In this document: positions 1-10,437 of the stretch, piece by piece
How the letters are laid out: every line of letters starts with the position of its first letter
Position numbering within the stretch: position 1 is the first letter of the stretch
Origin: Leptoclinus maculatus
Taxonomy: Eukaryota; Chordata; Actinopteri; Perciformes; Stichaeidae
Assembly: GCA_032191485.1 (NCBI GenBank)
Contig: JAVDOI010000008.1
Location: 22,864,549 to 22,928,548 of the forward strand
DNA: 64,000 nt
Direction of reading: 5' to 3'
Position numbers and translations under genes: made by a program
The notes under the pieces: generated by a model
Database searches by the model: none
The model's input: only the letters and a program-made list of their open reading frames with translations
What the model was told of the DNA's origin: nothing

Positions 1-1640
1 AGCTTTCGAACACTGCCACTGATTGAAGAGAGTTCAAATCATCCAGTCATATTACCGCCAATCTTTTTTTCAATTATGTTCATATGGAATGATTTCGCCC
101 AATCAATTATGTCTTTGGGGAAAATGAATGGCCGCCAGCAACATTTGTTTTAAACCAATACATAAACTCAATCACAACGTTCAGATTCAATGCAAAAGAC
201 TGCTGACATGTCTAAGTCAGAAACGCACATATTAAATCAAAGATGGCTGAATTCCATTTAGCTGCTTCAGTTTCAGGGTCCTGGAAAAAGTCCTATTGCT
301 TACCGATTGGGCTCTGAGGTGTATTTTAACAGTGATGCATTATACCCTTGAAAAAAGTTATCAGACCTTTGAGCCACGGTGAACAGTGAAGTGATTTGTA
401 ATTTCCACTTCTACTTCGGCTGTGTCCATAGTCGGTGGTCTGATCCGACCCTGCAATCTACTTGTCTAAGTGTCCTTGGGCAACATCATGAACCCTAAAT
501 TGCTCCAGATGGCTGTGCCATTTATGTGTGAGTGTGCATGGGAATTTGTATTGCTCCCACTGGGCCAACCCAGTCGTTTGTTGAATGACGATGTTTCTGA
601 AGCAAAAAAAGTTTGATAAACACATTTCATATCAGCATTGTATCACGTTTGCAGAAAGGCACGATACCTCACGTTGTGAAAAGCTCTAAGTTTAGGCTCT
701 AAAAACACTACTTCGTTAAGGTTAGAAAAAAGATCATGTTTATGTTAAAATAATAACCTAACAACGTAACGTTACAACAACTGCCTTGGAAGACTTTTTA
801 ATGTAACATTACGTAATGAGTGTAAAGTCATAGATACTTTTGGTTTCACACGAGATACAAACACTGGTCCCGTGTGTGCTTGTTATACCAGTTATTATAC
901 AATGTAACTTCCATACCATGTAACTGAGATGCAGCTCAGCAGTGTGTGTCAATGTATCATAGTCAGAAATCAGAAATAAAGATTATTTGATTCATTTAAA
1001 TGAATTGTGATAGCTGTGATAGATAAAAGTGTATAAGGAATGATAATATAATGATGGCTATTCTCTTCCTCACCTATGTCTCATAAGCTGTTGCAGCAAT
1101 TGTTTGAGTTGATATCATTTGTTACACCGATTTGATGCAACATTTTACAATTTTTTAATGATAAGAAATCCCTCCAAAATATAACATTAAGACATCAAGA
1201 CCTTGTGGAACAACATATAAAAATCCATGCTGTGATTTGGCATTTAAAACGTTTGACATTTTAAGATGGATGGTGAGCACTTTTATTCTGTAAACTGCTT
1301 AAAAACCCCCTTATTGTCAATATACCTAGAACAGCCATACATCCTCTGAATGCCCTCAATCTCCAGACTGTTGTTGTAAAGTTTCATGATGTGTGATATT
1401 ATCCTAGAGGTCACAACAGGTCATTTTATACAGTGAAGGTCTCACTAAATAAAATGGCTACAGTGGGGACCAGTATCATCGCACATTGATACAATTGACC
1501 CCAAGGGATCAAGGGATCTCTTTGAAAACGGCAATGCCAGATTTTCCCTCGCCAAAATGTTGCTTCACTTTGAAGTGTTACGAGCCAGCATGACCCGGTT
1601 GGTACCGATGGATTCCATTTTCTACTTTCATATGATACCA
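1..1640. other. Non-coding stretch, mostly unassigned
   Basis: No credible coding region is seen. Around 455-570 there is a segment typical in style of fish interspersed repeats (the phrase 'gtccttgggcaa' followed by 'aattgctcc' and 'ggctgtgcca'), which I read as a degraded SINE- or MITE-type fragment without visible ends. The rest is AT-rich sequence with no structure I can name. Confidence 0.4.
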
Positions 1641-1689
1641 GTGATATGATATTATATGATACCAGATGGAAGCAAAGCTAGCCCAGCTA

Positions 1690-1960
1690 GAAAAGCTACT
1701 CCACTACCCAGCCTACTGCTGGCTGTCTGACGTTCTGTTGCAGAAAAATAAGATGAATGGAAACAGCGGGAGGTCGGTGACCGTTGAGCCCACATCTTCA
1801 CAGAGACCTGGATCCATCGTTCATCCTGGATCAAGCTGCACTTGACAGGCCGGTGGGACGAGAGGAGGTGGACCTCTATTGTCCACTCAGCTTCTGAAAC
1901 ACAGTAAAGTCGGCCGATGACGCCGGCGTCAGCAAGGAGTGGAAGACACCATTTATTAAC
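1690..1960 (+). pseudogene. Possible LINE endonuclease remnant
   Basis: A plus-strand frame around 1792-1815 reads IFTETWIH, which resembles the TETW segment of the apurinic-type endonuclease of CR1/L2/Rex-like LINEs, where the glutamate is a metal-binding residue. Upstream sequence in another frame resembles the linker before this motif, so frameshifts are assumed. No reverse transcriptase follows and no ends are visible. The call rests on a short motif only and could be chance. Confidence 0.33.
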
Positions 1961-1969
1961 ATTTACAAA

Positions 1970-3080
1970 AAAAAACTGGACATGACTTCTGTCCTTCCAT
2001 CCTTCAATCCTTCTTTCCTCCGGTTGTCAATACAAACAATCTCTCCGATACCAAAACATTATGTTTACCGTCAAAAGTAAATGCCTATTTAAGGAAGAGG
2101 AGCTCATTGGATTAGTTGGCATTTCTATCATGTGAATAGATTTGTTGAGACACAGCCCTGCTAGAATGGTAAAATAATGCAAGTATGAAAGAGAAGCCAT
2201 AGATCACAGGTGTTCCCCTTTAATCATGGCCTTATGCAGTAGACACGTTCCTCACATAATCTATTTCACTATACTCTCAGCACTCTTAGGTCTGGAATGT
2301 GTTTATATTGTGCACAAGAGTAAATGTAAGGCTTTATTAAAAACAGCCCGGCCCAGGAGAGCCGCCGTGCCCGTGGATACTGTATTTCATAATAACAAAC
2401 AGAAGGGTAACGTCTCTTTAATATTAAAACTGAGTCACTCTGCTGCTCCCCGCCTCCCTCCGCACCAGCCAGAGGTTAATGAGAATGGTTTCCCCCCCGG
2501 CCCAACATATTTTCCTATGGTTGATACTCTGTGGTCACATTATTATGTTATTGTGCTGCTCAGGATGCACGACGAGTTCAAGGAGCAGTGTGTTTCTGCA
2601 CCGTCAAACATGTGAGTGTGCGTCGTCTTTGTCCCGTGAGGTTCTGTGGGTTGGGCTTCCTCCTTTTCATGTTCAGTCTCTGTGGCTATCACCTTAGTCA
2701 CTTTTTTGTGGTTTGTGGGTTTTTTCACAAACAACCGCCATCATCTAATACATCACTTCCTGTGTTTGTCAGAGTATGTTCCTGGATCTTAACTTAAAGT
2801 AATCGGTAGTAAGTCATTTATTCGATTTTGTTTTGTCTTGGAATGCATTTATAGTCCAAGCTTGTCGTAAACTAAGGCCGTTAATCTGCAGAAACATTCT
2901 GGCAGATCAGCATGTGTCGGACCTCGTTAGGGTCACACAGCTCGTTAACCCTCGTTAGGCTCCCGTCTCATTAGGTCTCATTAACAACTCCCACACAGCG
3001 GATGGCCCGACTGAAGATGCTGGACATGTTTCTGCTCTGTTACTGGCTGATAAATCTCGTAATAATTGATGTTTTTATGA
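1970..3080. other. Non-coding stretch, nothing recognised
   Basis: Short open frames here (for example 2226-2615) have no recognisable domain, overlap each other in several frames, and lack convincing splice context. No repeat ends were found. Confidence 0.4.
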
Positions 3081-3129
3081 AATGGTCTTTCAAAGACCCA
3101 AACCAACAAAAACTACTAACTTACTAACA

Positions 3130-3620
3130 AGTAGAGGTTTTCTGATACCATTTGTTCCTCATCGATACCGATTTCGGAACTTATTGGCCGATACAGAGTA
3201 CCCGACTGATACCAGTGCGTTAAAAACAAAAACATGTTTATTGTTATTATTTGTTAACAGCTGTACAGGCTTATGGCATTGAACTTTCTTTTATTTTGTA
3301 GTTTGACAGATTTTTGAGATGAGAAAGAGGCGGGCTGGCTCTCTCGTTTGCTACTTGCATCATCGATTTTGGACAAAGTCACTGCTTTTCCACAGCTGAT
3401 TAGTGTTAACGAGTAAGCCATCTCACTTCTATGTCATCTCTGCTGAGAGTTGCACACCGATGTGCGCAGCGGGTAGTGAGTGACTGGTGTTGTTGTTCCT
3501 GTGTCGCATAAATTAGCTAAAAGATAATGTAAAATTGGTTCGGTACATAGACTCTGGCATTTCAGGCTGTATTGGAAAACATATCTGATACCGGTATCGG
3601 TATTGGATAAACTCTGTTAA
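3130..3620. repeat. Degenerate repeat rich in GATACC / TATCGG motifs
   Basis: The left part (3135-3222) contains several GATACC and CCGATA words and the right part (3568-3612) contains GATACCGGTATCGGTATT. Such clusters are common in the ends of non-autonomous DNA elements in fish, but I could not define terminal inverted repeats or a target duplication. Confidence 0.3.
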
Positions 3621-3629
3621 ATTACATGT

Positions 3630-5640
3630 TTCCAAAACATGATATATCTTCTTCCTCTTTGTCGTAGAGCTCCAAACTATTAAAACTCCAAGCACATTTT
3701 CCTGGCCAGCTGTTGGACATTTCTGACCCTTTTAACAAAAAATATTTATATTTATACGTATATATTTCTTCTTTAATTTTAGCCCATTGGTTGTTTCTGA
3801 AGATTTGTATCCCCAGTAGGAACAAATGAGTTTGGGGACGAAAGCCACAGATTTTATAGATGCATGTTGTGTGACTCCACAGAATGACACCAAATGATGA
3901 TGATTCATAAGATCCTGAAATCTCTTTTTTACAACTCACCATAGATTAAACTACAGAGTATCTATTATATCAGGAGGAGTCAATTTCAGGCATCTGTTGA
4001 CAATAAGAAAAATACAGAATAACAGTAGCCTTATCCTTTCATTTTACCTCATGAAATGCTCATTTTGGAGCATCTGTATTCCACAAAGAAGATTTTCAGG
4101 CTCACGGCATGATTTATTGACAGGTCTATCGGCCTATCACAGGCAGCCGCTCCATCTAAGCACGGACTTCTTCCTCTTTGATCAAAGTTGGATTTACTGG
4201 CTTGAGCATAACAAAGAAGACGGGGACGAGCCGTTAACCCACAAGAGGGTTTTAAACCTCAAATCTTCAGCAGCTTGTAATTGAATCACTATATCACTAG
4301 TTGTTATCAACAAACCTTCCACTGACATTAAAGGAATCAAGCACTTGGAGGCAGTAAAAGTATGACATATTTCATCTTTAATAAAATGACTGTTGTTGGT
4401 CAGAATTAAAAAAAATATGCCCCAATTTTCTTTTGCGTTGCATGCTTTCATTATGGCAAATTTGGTAGTCCCGTGGCATAGATTCCCAGTCAATAAGGTA
4501 TTTGAGAATGAACAAATGAATGTATCAGAAACCGCAAATGATGGATAATATGAGCACAGCCAGCATCCCAAGGGCAAAAGAGCAGCATTAGTGCTTTGAA
4601 ATAATGTGGTCATTTTATCATGAGGCATAACTGAAGAACTGGCATCAGTTCTGGGAAGAGTAATACTGTCGCCATGGGTACATGTGAATGCACCGGTATT
4701 AACTCGGTGTATTGGCTGACGTGATCCTTTTAATGAAAATGGGATCCAATTAGTGTGGTTGATCTCCTGTGTTTACTGATTCCATACTAAGCCTGTGGAT
4801 GTCATAATTTAGAAGCAGTACTTTGTCTAAATTAAGAGTACATATAATTACCTGCTGCTTTACAGTCGCTGGAGGTAGACGGATGCAGAGGGACATTTTG
4901 AAGGCCTATAGACTGAGAGTGGTCCAGGCTGGTCCGGGAAGGGTGGGGGTGCCTTATTACTTAATCTATTAATATCAAATCCAGGCTAAAAGCTGTTTAT
5001 ACGTCACTGCTTTATTACGTTTTAATATTTTTCATGCGAGAAGGTAACCATTTATATTTCCAAAATATGGTTAGTTTATCCAAAATCACCTGATGTGAGA
5101 GTGGCTACGGGGTGCCTTGGAACCGGCCCGGGGCGTCGCTTGAGCATATTTCAGTGTGAACATCTGCTGGTAAAATCATATGTAAACATTAATTTAGGTG
5201 GCAGTACGCAGTACATACTGATTGAGTATGTAGTATGCAGTAATATGCAATCTTAAACACGGCCGAGAGGCGGTGCCCTGAAACTGACCCGAGCCCCGCT
5301 TAGCCAATATTTTGTAGGCGGCAACTTAGTGTTAAGATTTGAAAATGGCAAAAATGTACACAATTTGAGTTGCAATGGCTGAGTGGCGCTGTTCATGTGC
5401 AAACTATGTGTTAATGCTCGTAGACTCTAGGGAAGCGAGGAAGAGTTCAGTTGTAACGTTACCCATGTAGCGTTAGCAGGCTATATCCAGCATCCAGCAG
5501 CAAAACCGGACGGCGATCATTGAGTCGCGTTTTACCCTCTGTAAACATTGTAAACATGAGTTTATGGTCTCAATCTCTAGTTGCAAGTCTTCTTCAATAC
5601 AGCATGATGTTCATTTAGTAAATGATGGTCCATTTAGAGT
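3630..5640. other. Non-coding stretch with a small duplicated module
   Basis: No gene is recognised; small frames at 3622-3942 and 4194-4628 (minus) show no domain. A GC-rich module at about 5107-5155 ('ggggtgcc' ... 'gcatattt') recurs in diverged form at about 5270-5315, and between them lies 'gtacgcagtacatactgattgagtatgtagtatgcag' type sequence (5201-5240), suggestive of a decayed MITE. Confidence 0.35.
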
Positions 5641-5794
5641 CAAATAGTGTCACGGCCAGGCCGTGCCTCCTGCTTTTCCTGTGCGTGTGTGGTATGGGCA
5701 GGGCTCCGACCTGGTCTCCTCCCGGATTCCTGATTGCAACTCGTCTCACCTGCCTAGTCAAACCAGCTGCATTCCATCAACTCATCACCCAACA

Positions 5795-5800
5795 GTATAT
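5795..5800 (+). promoter_or_regulatory. Probable TATA box of the LTR promoter
   Basis: The sequence GTATAT lies about 31 bp before 5827, the inferred RNA 5' end. Spacing fits a TATA-directed start. The same sequence is in the 3' LTR at 10585-10590. Confidence 0.55.
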
Positions 5801-5826
5801 CCACCCTGGTTCTTCATCCACTCCTC

Positions 5827-5837
5827 GCCAGATCGTT
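5827..5837 (+). promoter_or_regulatory. Inferred self-primer at the RNA 5' end
   Basis: GCCAGATCGTT is the exact reverse complement of AACGATCTGGC at 6054-6064, immediately after the LTR. Elements of the Tf1/sushi group are known to prime minus-strand synthesis with the first 11 or so nucleotides of their own RNA instead of a tRNA. The length of the match (11 nt, not extendable on either side) and the upstream TATA fit that mechanism. Confidence 0.7.
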
Positions 5838-6053
5838 GTTTACAACTCGCGTGCAGTTTTGTTCATCCTCCTGGTTCCCCAGCCTACCTGCCCTGCCCTG
5901 CCTCCTCCTGCCTGGATTCCGCCCTCGCCCTCCCTGGATTTCCCTGCTGCGCCCTGTTTGTTTTCCCCCCTTGGTTTCCTGTTTGGTGGACCTTTGCACC
6001 CGCACTCCCTGGTCTGTGCCTGCGTTTGGGTCCACCTCCACACCCCGTGACAG

Positions 6054-6064
6054 AACGATCTGGC
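6054..6064 (+). promoter_or_regulatory. Primer-binding site for self-priming
   Basis: Starts one base after the end of the 5' LTR and pairs perfectly with 5827-5837. I did not recognise a tRNA 3' end complement here, which supports self-priming over tRNA priming. Confidence 0.7.
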
Positions 6065-6068
6065 CAGC

Positions 6069-7097
6069 ATGGACCCAGCAGAAGCAGATTCCCTCCGTCA
6101 GGCTCTCGCTTCACAAGGTGCTCTCGTGGGCCAGCATGATCAACTTCTCCGGACCGTGGTGGAGTCACTCAGTTCCCTTTCCGCTGATGTGGGTCGGATT
6201 GGACACCACCTCGAGCGGGTTTCCACCCAGCTTTCCTCCCCGGCCTCTGAGGTTCCTTCAGCTCCCCCAGCCCCTGCTCAACTCCCTACCCAGCCCGCCT
6301 TCTGCCCCCGGGAGCCACACGTTCCTGCGCCGGAACGCTACGCTGGTGACCTGGGAACATGCAAGTCCTTTTTAATGCAGTGCTCCTTAGTTTTTGATCA
6401 GCAACCCTCTAGGTATGTAACAGAGAGAGCGAAGGTTGCTTTTGTTATGGGGTCACTTACGGGGAGGGCACTAGCCTGGGCTACTAGTGTATGGGATAGT
6501 CAGTCGTCGGCCAACTCCTCCTACCAGAGTTTTTCTGATGAGATGCGTAGGGTTTTTGATCACCCCATTAGCGGTAAGGACGTGTCGTCACGCCTACTTT
6601 CCCTACGTTAGGGCTCTCGTAGTGTAGCGGAGTTTTCCGTAGACTTTAGGACTATTGCACAGGGTTCAGGGTGGAGCGACGTATCGCTCCAGGGGGTCTT
6701 TCTCAGAGGGCTGAATAGCCCTGTGAGAGAGGAATTAGTAGTAAGGGATGACTCGGAGAGTCTTGATGCCTTAATTGCCCTTGCTATACGACTAGAGAGT
6801 TGCCTCCGTGAAATTAGGAGAGAGAGACCTAGCCGCCCTCTTAGTTGGCCATTACCTTGCTCAGCCCCTCCTCCTCCCGTGAGAACCAGCCACGGGCCAG
6901 CTTCGAGTTTTCAGGCCTTTCCAGCTGTCCCTGTTCCCTACTCCCCAGCGGAGGAACCCATGCAGCTGGGCAGAGCACACCTTTCAGCAGATGAGCGCCT
7001 CTGCAGGATCAGAGCAGGAGTGTGCATTTATTGTGGCCAGGCTGGTCATTTCCTGGCCTCCTGCCCCCAGCGGCCAAAAGAGGAGGCTCGTCAGTAG
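6069..7097 (+). pseudogene. gag: gag with one in-frame stop codon
   Basis: The frame opens at the ATG at 6069, 17 bases after the LTR. The N-terminal third (begins MDPAEAD) has heptad-like leucines that may form a coiled coil. Next comes a capsid-like region with the segment VMGSLTGRALAWATS. A TAG at 6609-6611 interrupts it; the same frame then continues without further stops to a TAG at 7095-7097. After a proline-rich stretch there is a CCHC zinc knuckle, CIYCGQAGHFLASC (about 7023-7064), which binds RNA in the virus-like particle. The style of the capsid part and knuckle is like that of the sushi-derived host genes of mammals (RTL/PEG10 group). The single stop looks like a recent point change; suppression of the stop cannot be excluded. 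Confidence 0.85.
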
Positions 7098-10000
7098 AGG
7101 TGGGGATACTGGTGAGCCAAATTACTCCCTCTCCAGTCCCACAGACCAGAATGCAGCTTGAAGCGACCCTCATGTGGAACCAACAATCCCTTCCCCTACG
7201 TGCTCTAGTGGATTTGGGAGCGGATGAGAGCTTCATCGACACAAGCCTGGTTTCCCAAGCAGGAATCGCCACCCACTCACTCAACACTCCCCTCCGGGCC
7301 TACGCTCTAAATGGGAGGCTTCTTGCTCATGTCACCCAGGTCACAGAACCCCTGCACCTGGTGTTGTCTGGTAATCACCATGAGTCCATTCGACTCCACG
7401 TTATATCCTCCCCTCACACCCCCTTGGTTCTTGGTCAAACCTGGTTAAGGCTCCACAATCCCCATATCGATTGGTCGAAGAGTAAGGTTCAGAGCTGGAG
7501 CTCTTTTTGTCATTCATCATGCCTGAGATCTGCCAGAGCTCCGACAGAAGGCGCTGCCCCCGCACTGACCCCTGAACCCCTGGATCTGTCAGCTGTTCCC
7601 TCTATGTATCAGGATCTAAAGGAAGCTTTCAGCAAGAAGCAGGCTCTCTCTCTACCCCCACACCGACCCTATGATTGTGCCATTGACCTGCTGCCTGGTG
7701 CTCCATTACCCTCTACTCGGTTGTACAACCTGTCTCGCCCTGAGCGGGAGTCCATGGAGACTTACATACAAGACTCCCTAGCAGCAGGTATTATTAGGCC
7801 GTCATCCTCCCCGGTTGGTGCGGGGGTTTTTTTTGTGTCCAAGAAGGACCGTACCCTACGACCCTGCATTGACTACCGGGGGTTGAATAACATAACAGTT
7901 AAAAACACGTATCCCCTTCCCCTTATAAACTCAGCCTTCGAACCACTACAGGGAGCCACCATTTTCTCAAAACTCGACCTCCGAAATGCATATCACCTAG
8001 TCCGCATTAAGGAGGGAGATGAGTGGAAGACTGCTTTCCGGACCCCCCTGGGTAACTTTGAGTACCTGGTCATGCCCTTTGGTCTGACTAATGCCCCTGC
8101 AGTTTTCCAGGCTCTTGTTAATGATGTCCTTCGCGATTTCCTAAACCGATCTGTTTTTGTTTATATAGATGACATCTTAATCTTCTCTCGGAACACTGAG
8201 GAACACACTCGGCATGTGAGAGAGGTTCTCCAGCGGCTACTTGAGAACAAGCTCTATATTAAAGCGGAGAAGTGTGACTTTCACGTGGCTTCAGTGGAGT
8301 TCCTGGGGTACATCATCGAGAGCGGGCAGGTGAGGACAGACCCAAGGAAGACTCAGGCAGTGGCAGAGTGGCCCAGACCCACTTCCCTCAAGCAACTCCA
8401 GCGGTTCCTGGGGTTTGCCAATTTTTACAGGAGGTTTATCCGCGACTACAGCAGAGTGGCGGCCCCTCTGACCCAGCTCACGTCTCCCAGAAACCCCTTC
8501 TCTTGGACCCCCGCAGCAGATGCTGCTTTTGCTGAGCTTAAGAGACGCTTTACTACGGCACCTGTCCTCATTCATCCTGATCCCACATGTCAATTCGTCG
8601 TGGAGGTTGACGCTTCGGACACAGGAGTGGGGGCTGTCTTGTCTCAGCGCTCGGTTACAGATCAGAAGCTCCATCCTTGTGCCTTCTTCTCCCGCCGTTT
8701 GTCCCCCGCGGAGCGGAATTATGATGTCGGCAACCGAGAACTGTTGGCAGTGAAACTTGCCCTCGAGGAGTGGAGACACTGGCTCGAGGGAACGGAACAA
8801 CCATTCATTGTGTGGACAGATCACAAGAACCTGGCCTATATCCAGACCGCCAAGCGCCTCAATTCCCGCCAAGCCCGGTGGGCGTTGTTCTTCGGTCGAT
8901 TCAACCTCACACTCACCTACCGACCCGGTTCCAAAAACCTTAAACCCGATGCCCTCTCCAGGACATTCATGTCTGACCACCACCCCCCCGATCCCGAGAC
9001 CATAGTCCCTTCTTCATGCATTGTGGCAGCGGTGAGTTGGGAGATTGAGTCCCTGGTTAGAGAGGCCCAGAGAACTATGCCGGATCCGGGTGGGGGCCCT
9101 CGGAACTGTCTGTTTGTGCCAGAGCCAGTCCGCTCACAGGTTCTCCAGTGGGTGCACACCTCACGGTTCGCCTGTCATCCTGGTATTAGTCGCACATTAT
9201 CTCTCCTGAGGCGGCGATTCTGGTGGTCATCCATGGAGTCGGACACACGCGGCTTCGTACGGGCTTGCATGGTGTGTGCTCGCAGTAAGTCCTCTCACCA
9301 GCCTCCCACCGGCCTACTTCGTCCCCTTCCTGTCCCACGGCATCCTTGGAGCCATATTGGCCTGGATTTTGTCACCGGACTTCCACCGTCTCAGGGTAAG
9401 ACGACCATCCTCACGATTGTTGACAGATTTTCAAAGACTGTACATTTTGTGCCCCTACCAAAGCTCCCAACAGCCACTGAGACTGCCAGCGTCCTGGTTC
9501 ACAACGTTGTCCGACTCCATGGGATCCCGTCCGACATCGTATCTGACCGTGGACCACAATTTACATCCCAGGTATGGAAGTCTTTCTGTCAAGCTATTGG
9601 GGCATCTGTCAGTCTCTCGTCCGGTTATCATCCACAGACTAATGGACAGGTAGAGCGGGCCAACCAAGACCTGGGAGCGGCGCTTCGGTGTGTCACAGCC
9701 CGGAATCCCTCGTCCTGGTGCGAGCATCTTCCCTGGGTAGAATATGCCCATAACTCTTTGACAAGTGCTGCTACAGGGTTATCGCCGTTTGAATGTTCCT
9801 TAGGGTATCAGCCACCTCTGTTTCCAATTCACGAGGAGGAGGTTGCAGTCCCCTCAGTCCAGGCCCATCTTCGCCGGTGTCGCAGGGTGTGGAGGGAGGC
9901 ACGCTTGGCCTTACCACGATCAGCGGAACGCAACCAGCGCATGGCAGATCGGCATCGGTCCCCGGCACCAAGGTACCTGCCAGGTCAGAAGGTTTGGCTA

Positions 10001-10405
10001 TCTTCAAGGGATATTCCTTTAAAGACTGTTTCTAAGAAGCTTACGCCCCGTTACATTGGGCCCTTTGAGATAGACTCCATCATTAACCCTTCTGCCATGA
10101 AACTCAAGTTACCTGCGTCGTTGAGGATTCACCCCACATTCCATGTCTCCCAGTTGAAACCTGTCTCTGTCAGTCCACTTTGCCCTCCAGCTGTTCCCCC
10201 TCCACCCCCCCGGATCATTGATGGCCACCCCGCCTACACTGTCAGGCGGATCCTGGACGTGCGCCGTCGGGGCCGTGGACACCAGTACCTCGTGGACTGG
10301 GAGGGATATGGCCTTGAGGAGCGGGGCTGGATATCCCGCAAGCTCATCTTGGACCCTTCCCTCATCCGGGACTTCCATAGAGTTCACCCTGGCGAGCCTG
10401 GCTGA
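7022..10405 (+). CDS. pol: pol polyprotein: PR-RT-RNaseH-IN-chromodomain
   Basis: One open frame of about 1127 codons, overlapping the 3' end of gag by 76 bases in the -1 frame; it has no ATG in a natural place, so a -1 ribosomal shift is the likely way in. Protease motif at residues 64-67 reads DLGA where aspartic proteases have D-S/T-G. The reverse transcriptase has YIDD at about residues 380-384. RNase H begins near VEVDAS (D530) with a later TDHKN. Integrase shows an HHCC-like finger (HTSRFACHPG ... CMVC) and a D-D-35-E core: D782, D842 (SDRGPQF) and E878 (QVERAN). The C-terminal 60 residues (YTVRRILDV ... YLVDWEGYG ... GWISRK) form a chromodomain, which in chromoviruses guides integration to chromatin. 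The frame is otherwise intact. Loss of the protease serine may leave the enzyme set untreated. Confidence 0.95.
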   Translation: MHLLWPGWSFPGLLPPAAKRGGSSVEVGILVSQITPSPVPQTRMQLEATLMWNQQSLPLRALVDLGADESFIDTSLVSQAGIATHSLNTPLRAYALNGRLLAHVTQVTEPLHLVLSGNHHESIRLHVISSPHTPLVLGQTWLRLHNPHIDWSKSKVQSWSSFCHSSCLRSARAPTEGAAPALTPEPLDLSAVPSMYQDLKEAFSKKQALSLPPHRPYDCAIDLLPGAPLPSTRLYNLSRPERESMETYIQDSLAAGIIRPSSSPVGAGVFFVSKKDRTLRPCIDYRGLNNITVKNTYPLPLINSAFEPLQGATIFSKLDLRNAYHLVRIKEGDEWKTAFRTPLGNFEYLVMPFGLTNAPAVFQALVNDVLRDFLNRSVFVYIDDILIFSRNTEEHTRHVREVLQRLLENKLYIKAEKCDFHVASVEFLGYIIESGQVRTDPRKTQAVAEWPRPTSLKQLQRFLGFANFYRRFIRDYSRVAAPLTQLTSPRNPFSWTPAADAAFAELKRRFTTAPVLIHPDPTCQFVVEVDASDTGVGAVLSQRSVTDQKLHPCAFFSRRLSPAERNYDVGNRELLAVKLALEEWRHWLEGTEQPFIVWTDHKNLAYIQTAKRLNSRQARWALFFGRFNLTLTYRPGSKNLKPDALSRTFMSDHHPPDPETIVPSSCIVAAVSWEIESLVREAQRTMPDPGGGPRNCLFVPEPVRSQVLQWVHTSRFACHPGISRTLSLLRRRFWWSSMESDTRGFVRACMVCARSKSSHQPPTGLLRPLPVPRHPWSHIGLDFVTGLPPSQGKTTILTIVDRFSKTVHFVPLPKLPTATETASVLVHNVVRLHGIPSDIVSDRGPQFTSQVWKSFCQAIGASVSLSSGYHPQTNGQVERANQDLGAALRCVTARNPSSWCEHLPWVEYAHNSLTSAATGLSPFECSLGYQPPLFPIHEEEVAVPSVQAHLRRCRRVWREARLALPRSAERNQRMADRHRSPAPRYLPGQKVWLSSRDIPLKTVSKKLTPRYIGPFEIDSIINPSAMKLKLPASLRIHPTFHVSQLKPVSVSPLCPPAVPPPPPRIIDGHPAYTVRRILDVRRRGRGHQYLVDWEGYGLEERGWISRKLILDPSLIRDFHRVHPGEPG

Positions 10406-10424
10406 TCGCCTGGAGGCTCTCGTT

Positions 10425-10434
10425 GAGGGGGAGG
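10425..10434 (+). promoter_or_regulatory. Polypurine tract
   Basis: GAGGGGGAGG lies three bases before the 3' LTR and is the expected plus-strand primer site of an LTR element. Confidence 0.85.
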
Positions 10435-10437
10435 TAC

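Larger units (their letters stand above)
5648..6052 (+). repeat. 5' LTR
   Basis: 405 bp, TGTCAC...GTGACA. It differs from the 3' copy at four sites (near 5668, 5849, 5978 and 6019). If transcription starts at about 5827, as the primer complementarity suggests, U3 is 5648-5826 and R-U5 is 5827-6052. No canonical AATAAA is seen in it. Confidence 0.96.

Noticed and set aside
5622..6375. Several proline-rich frames over the 5' LTR (and again at 10423-10907)
   Set aside because: They repeat in both LTRs and cross LTR boundaries; a by-product of the C-rich LTR sequence.
8291..8983. 230-codon minus-strand frame inside pol
   Set aside because: Antisense shadow of the RT/RNase H coding region; no domain of its own.
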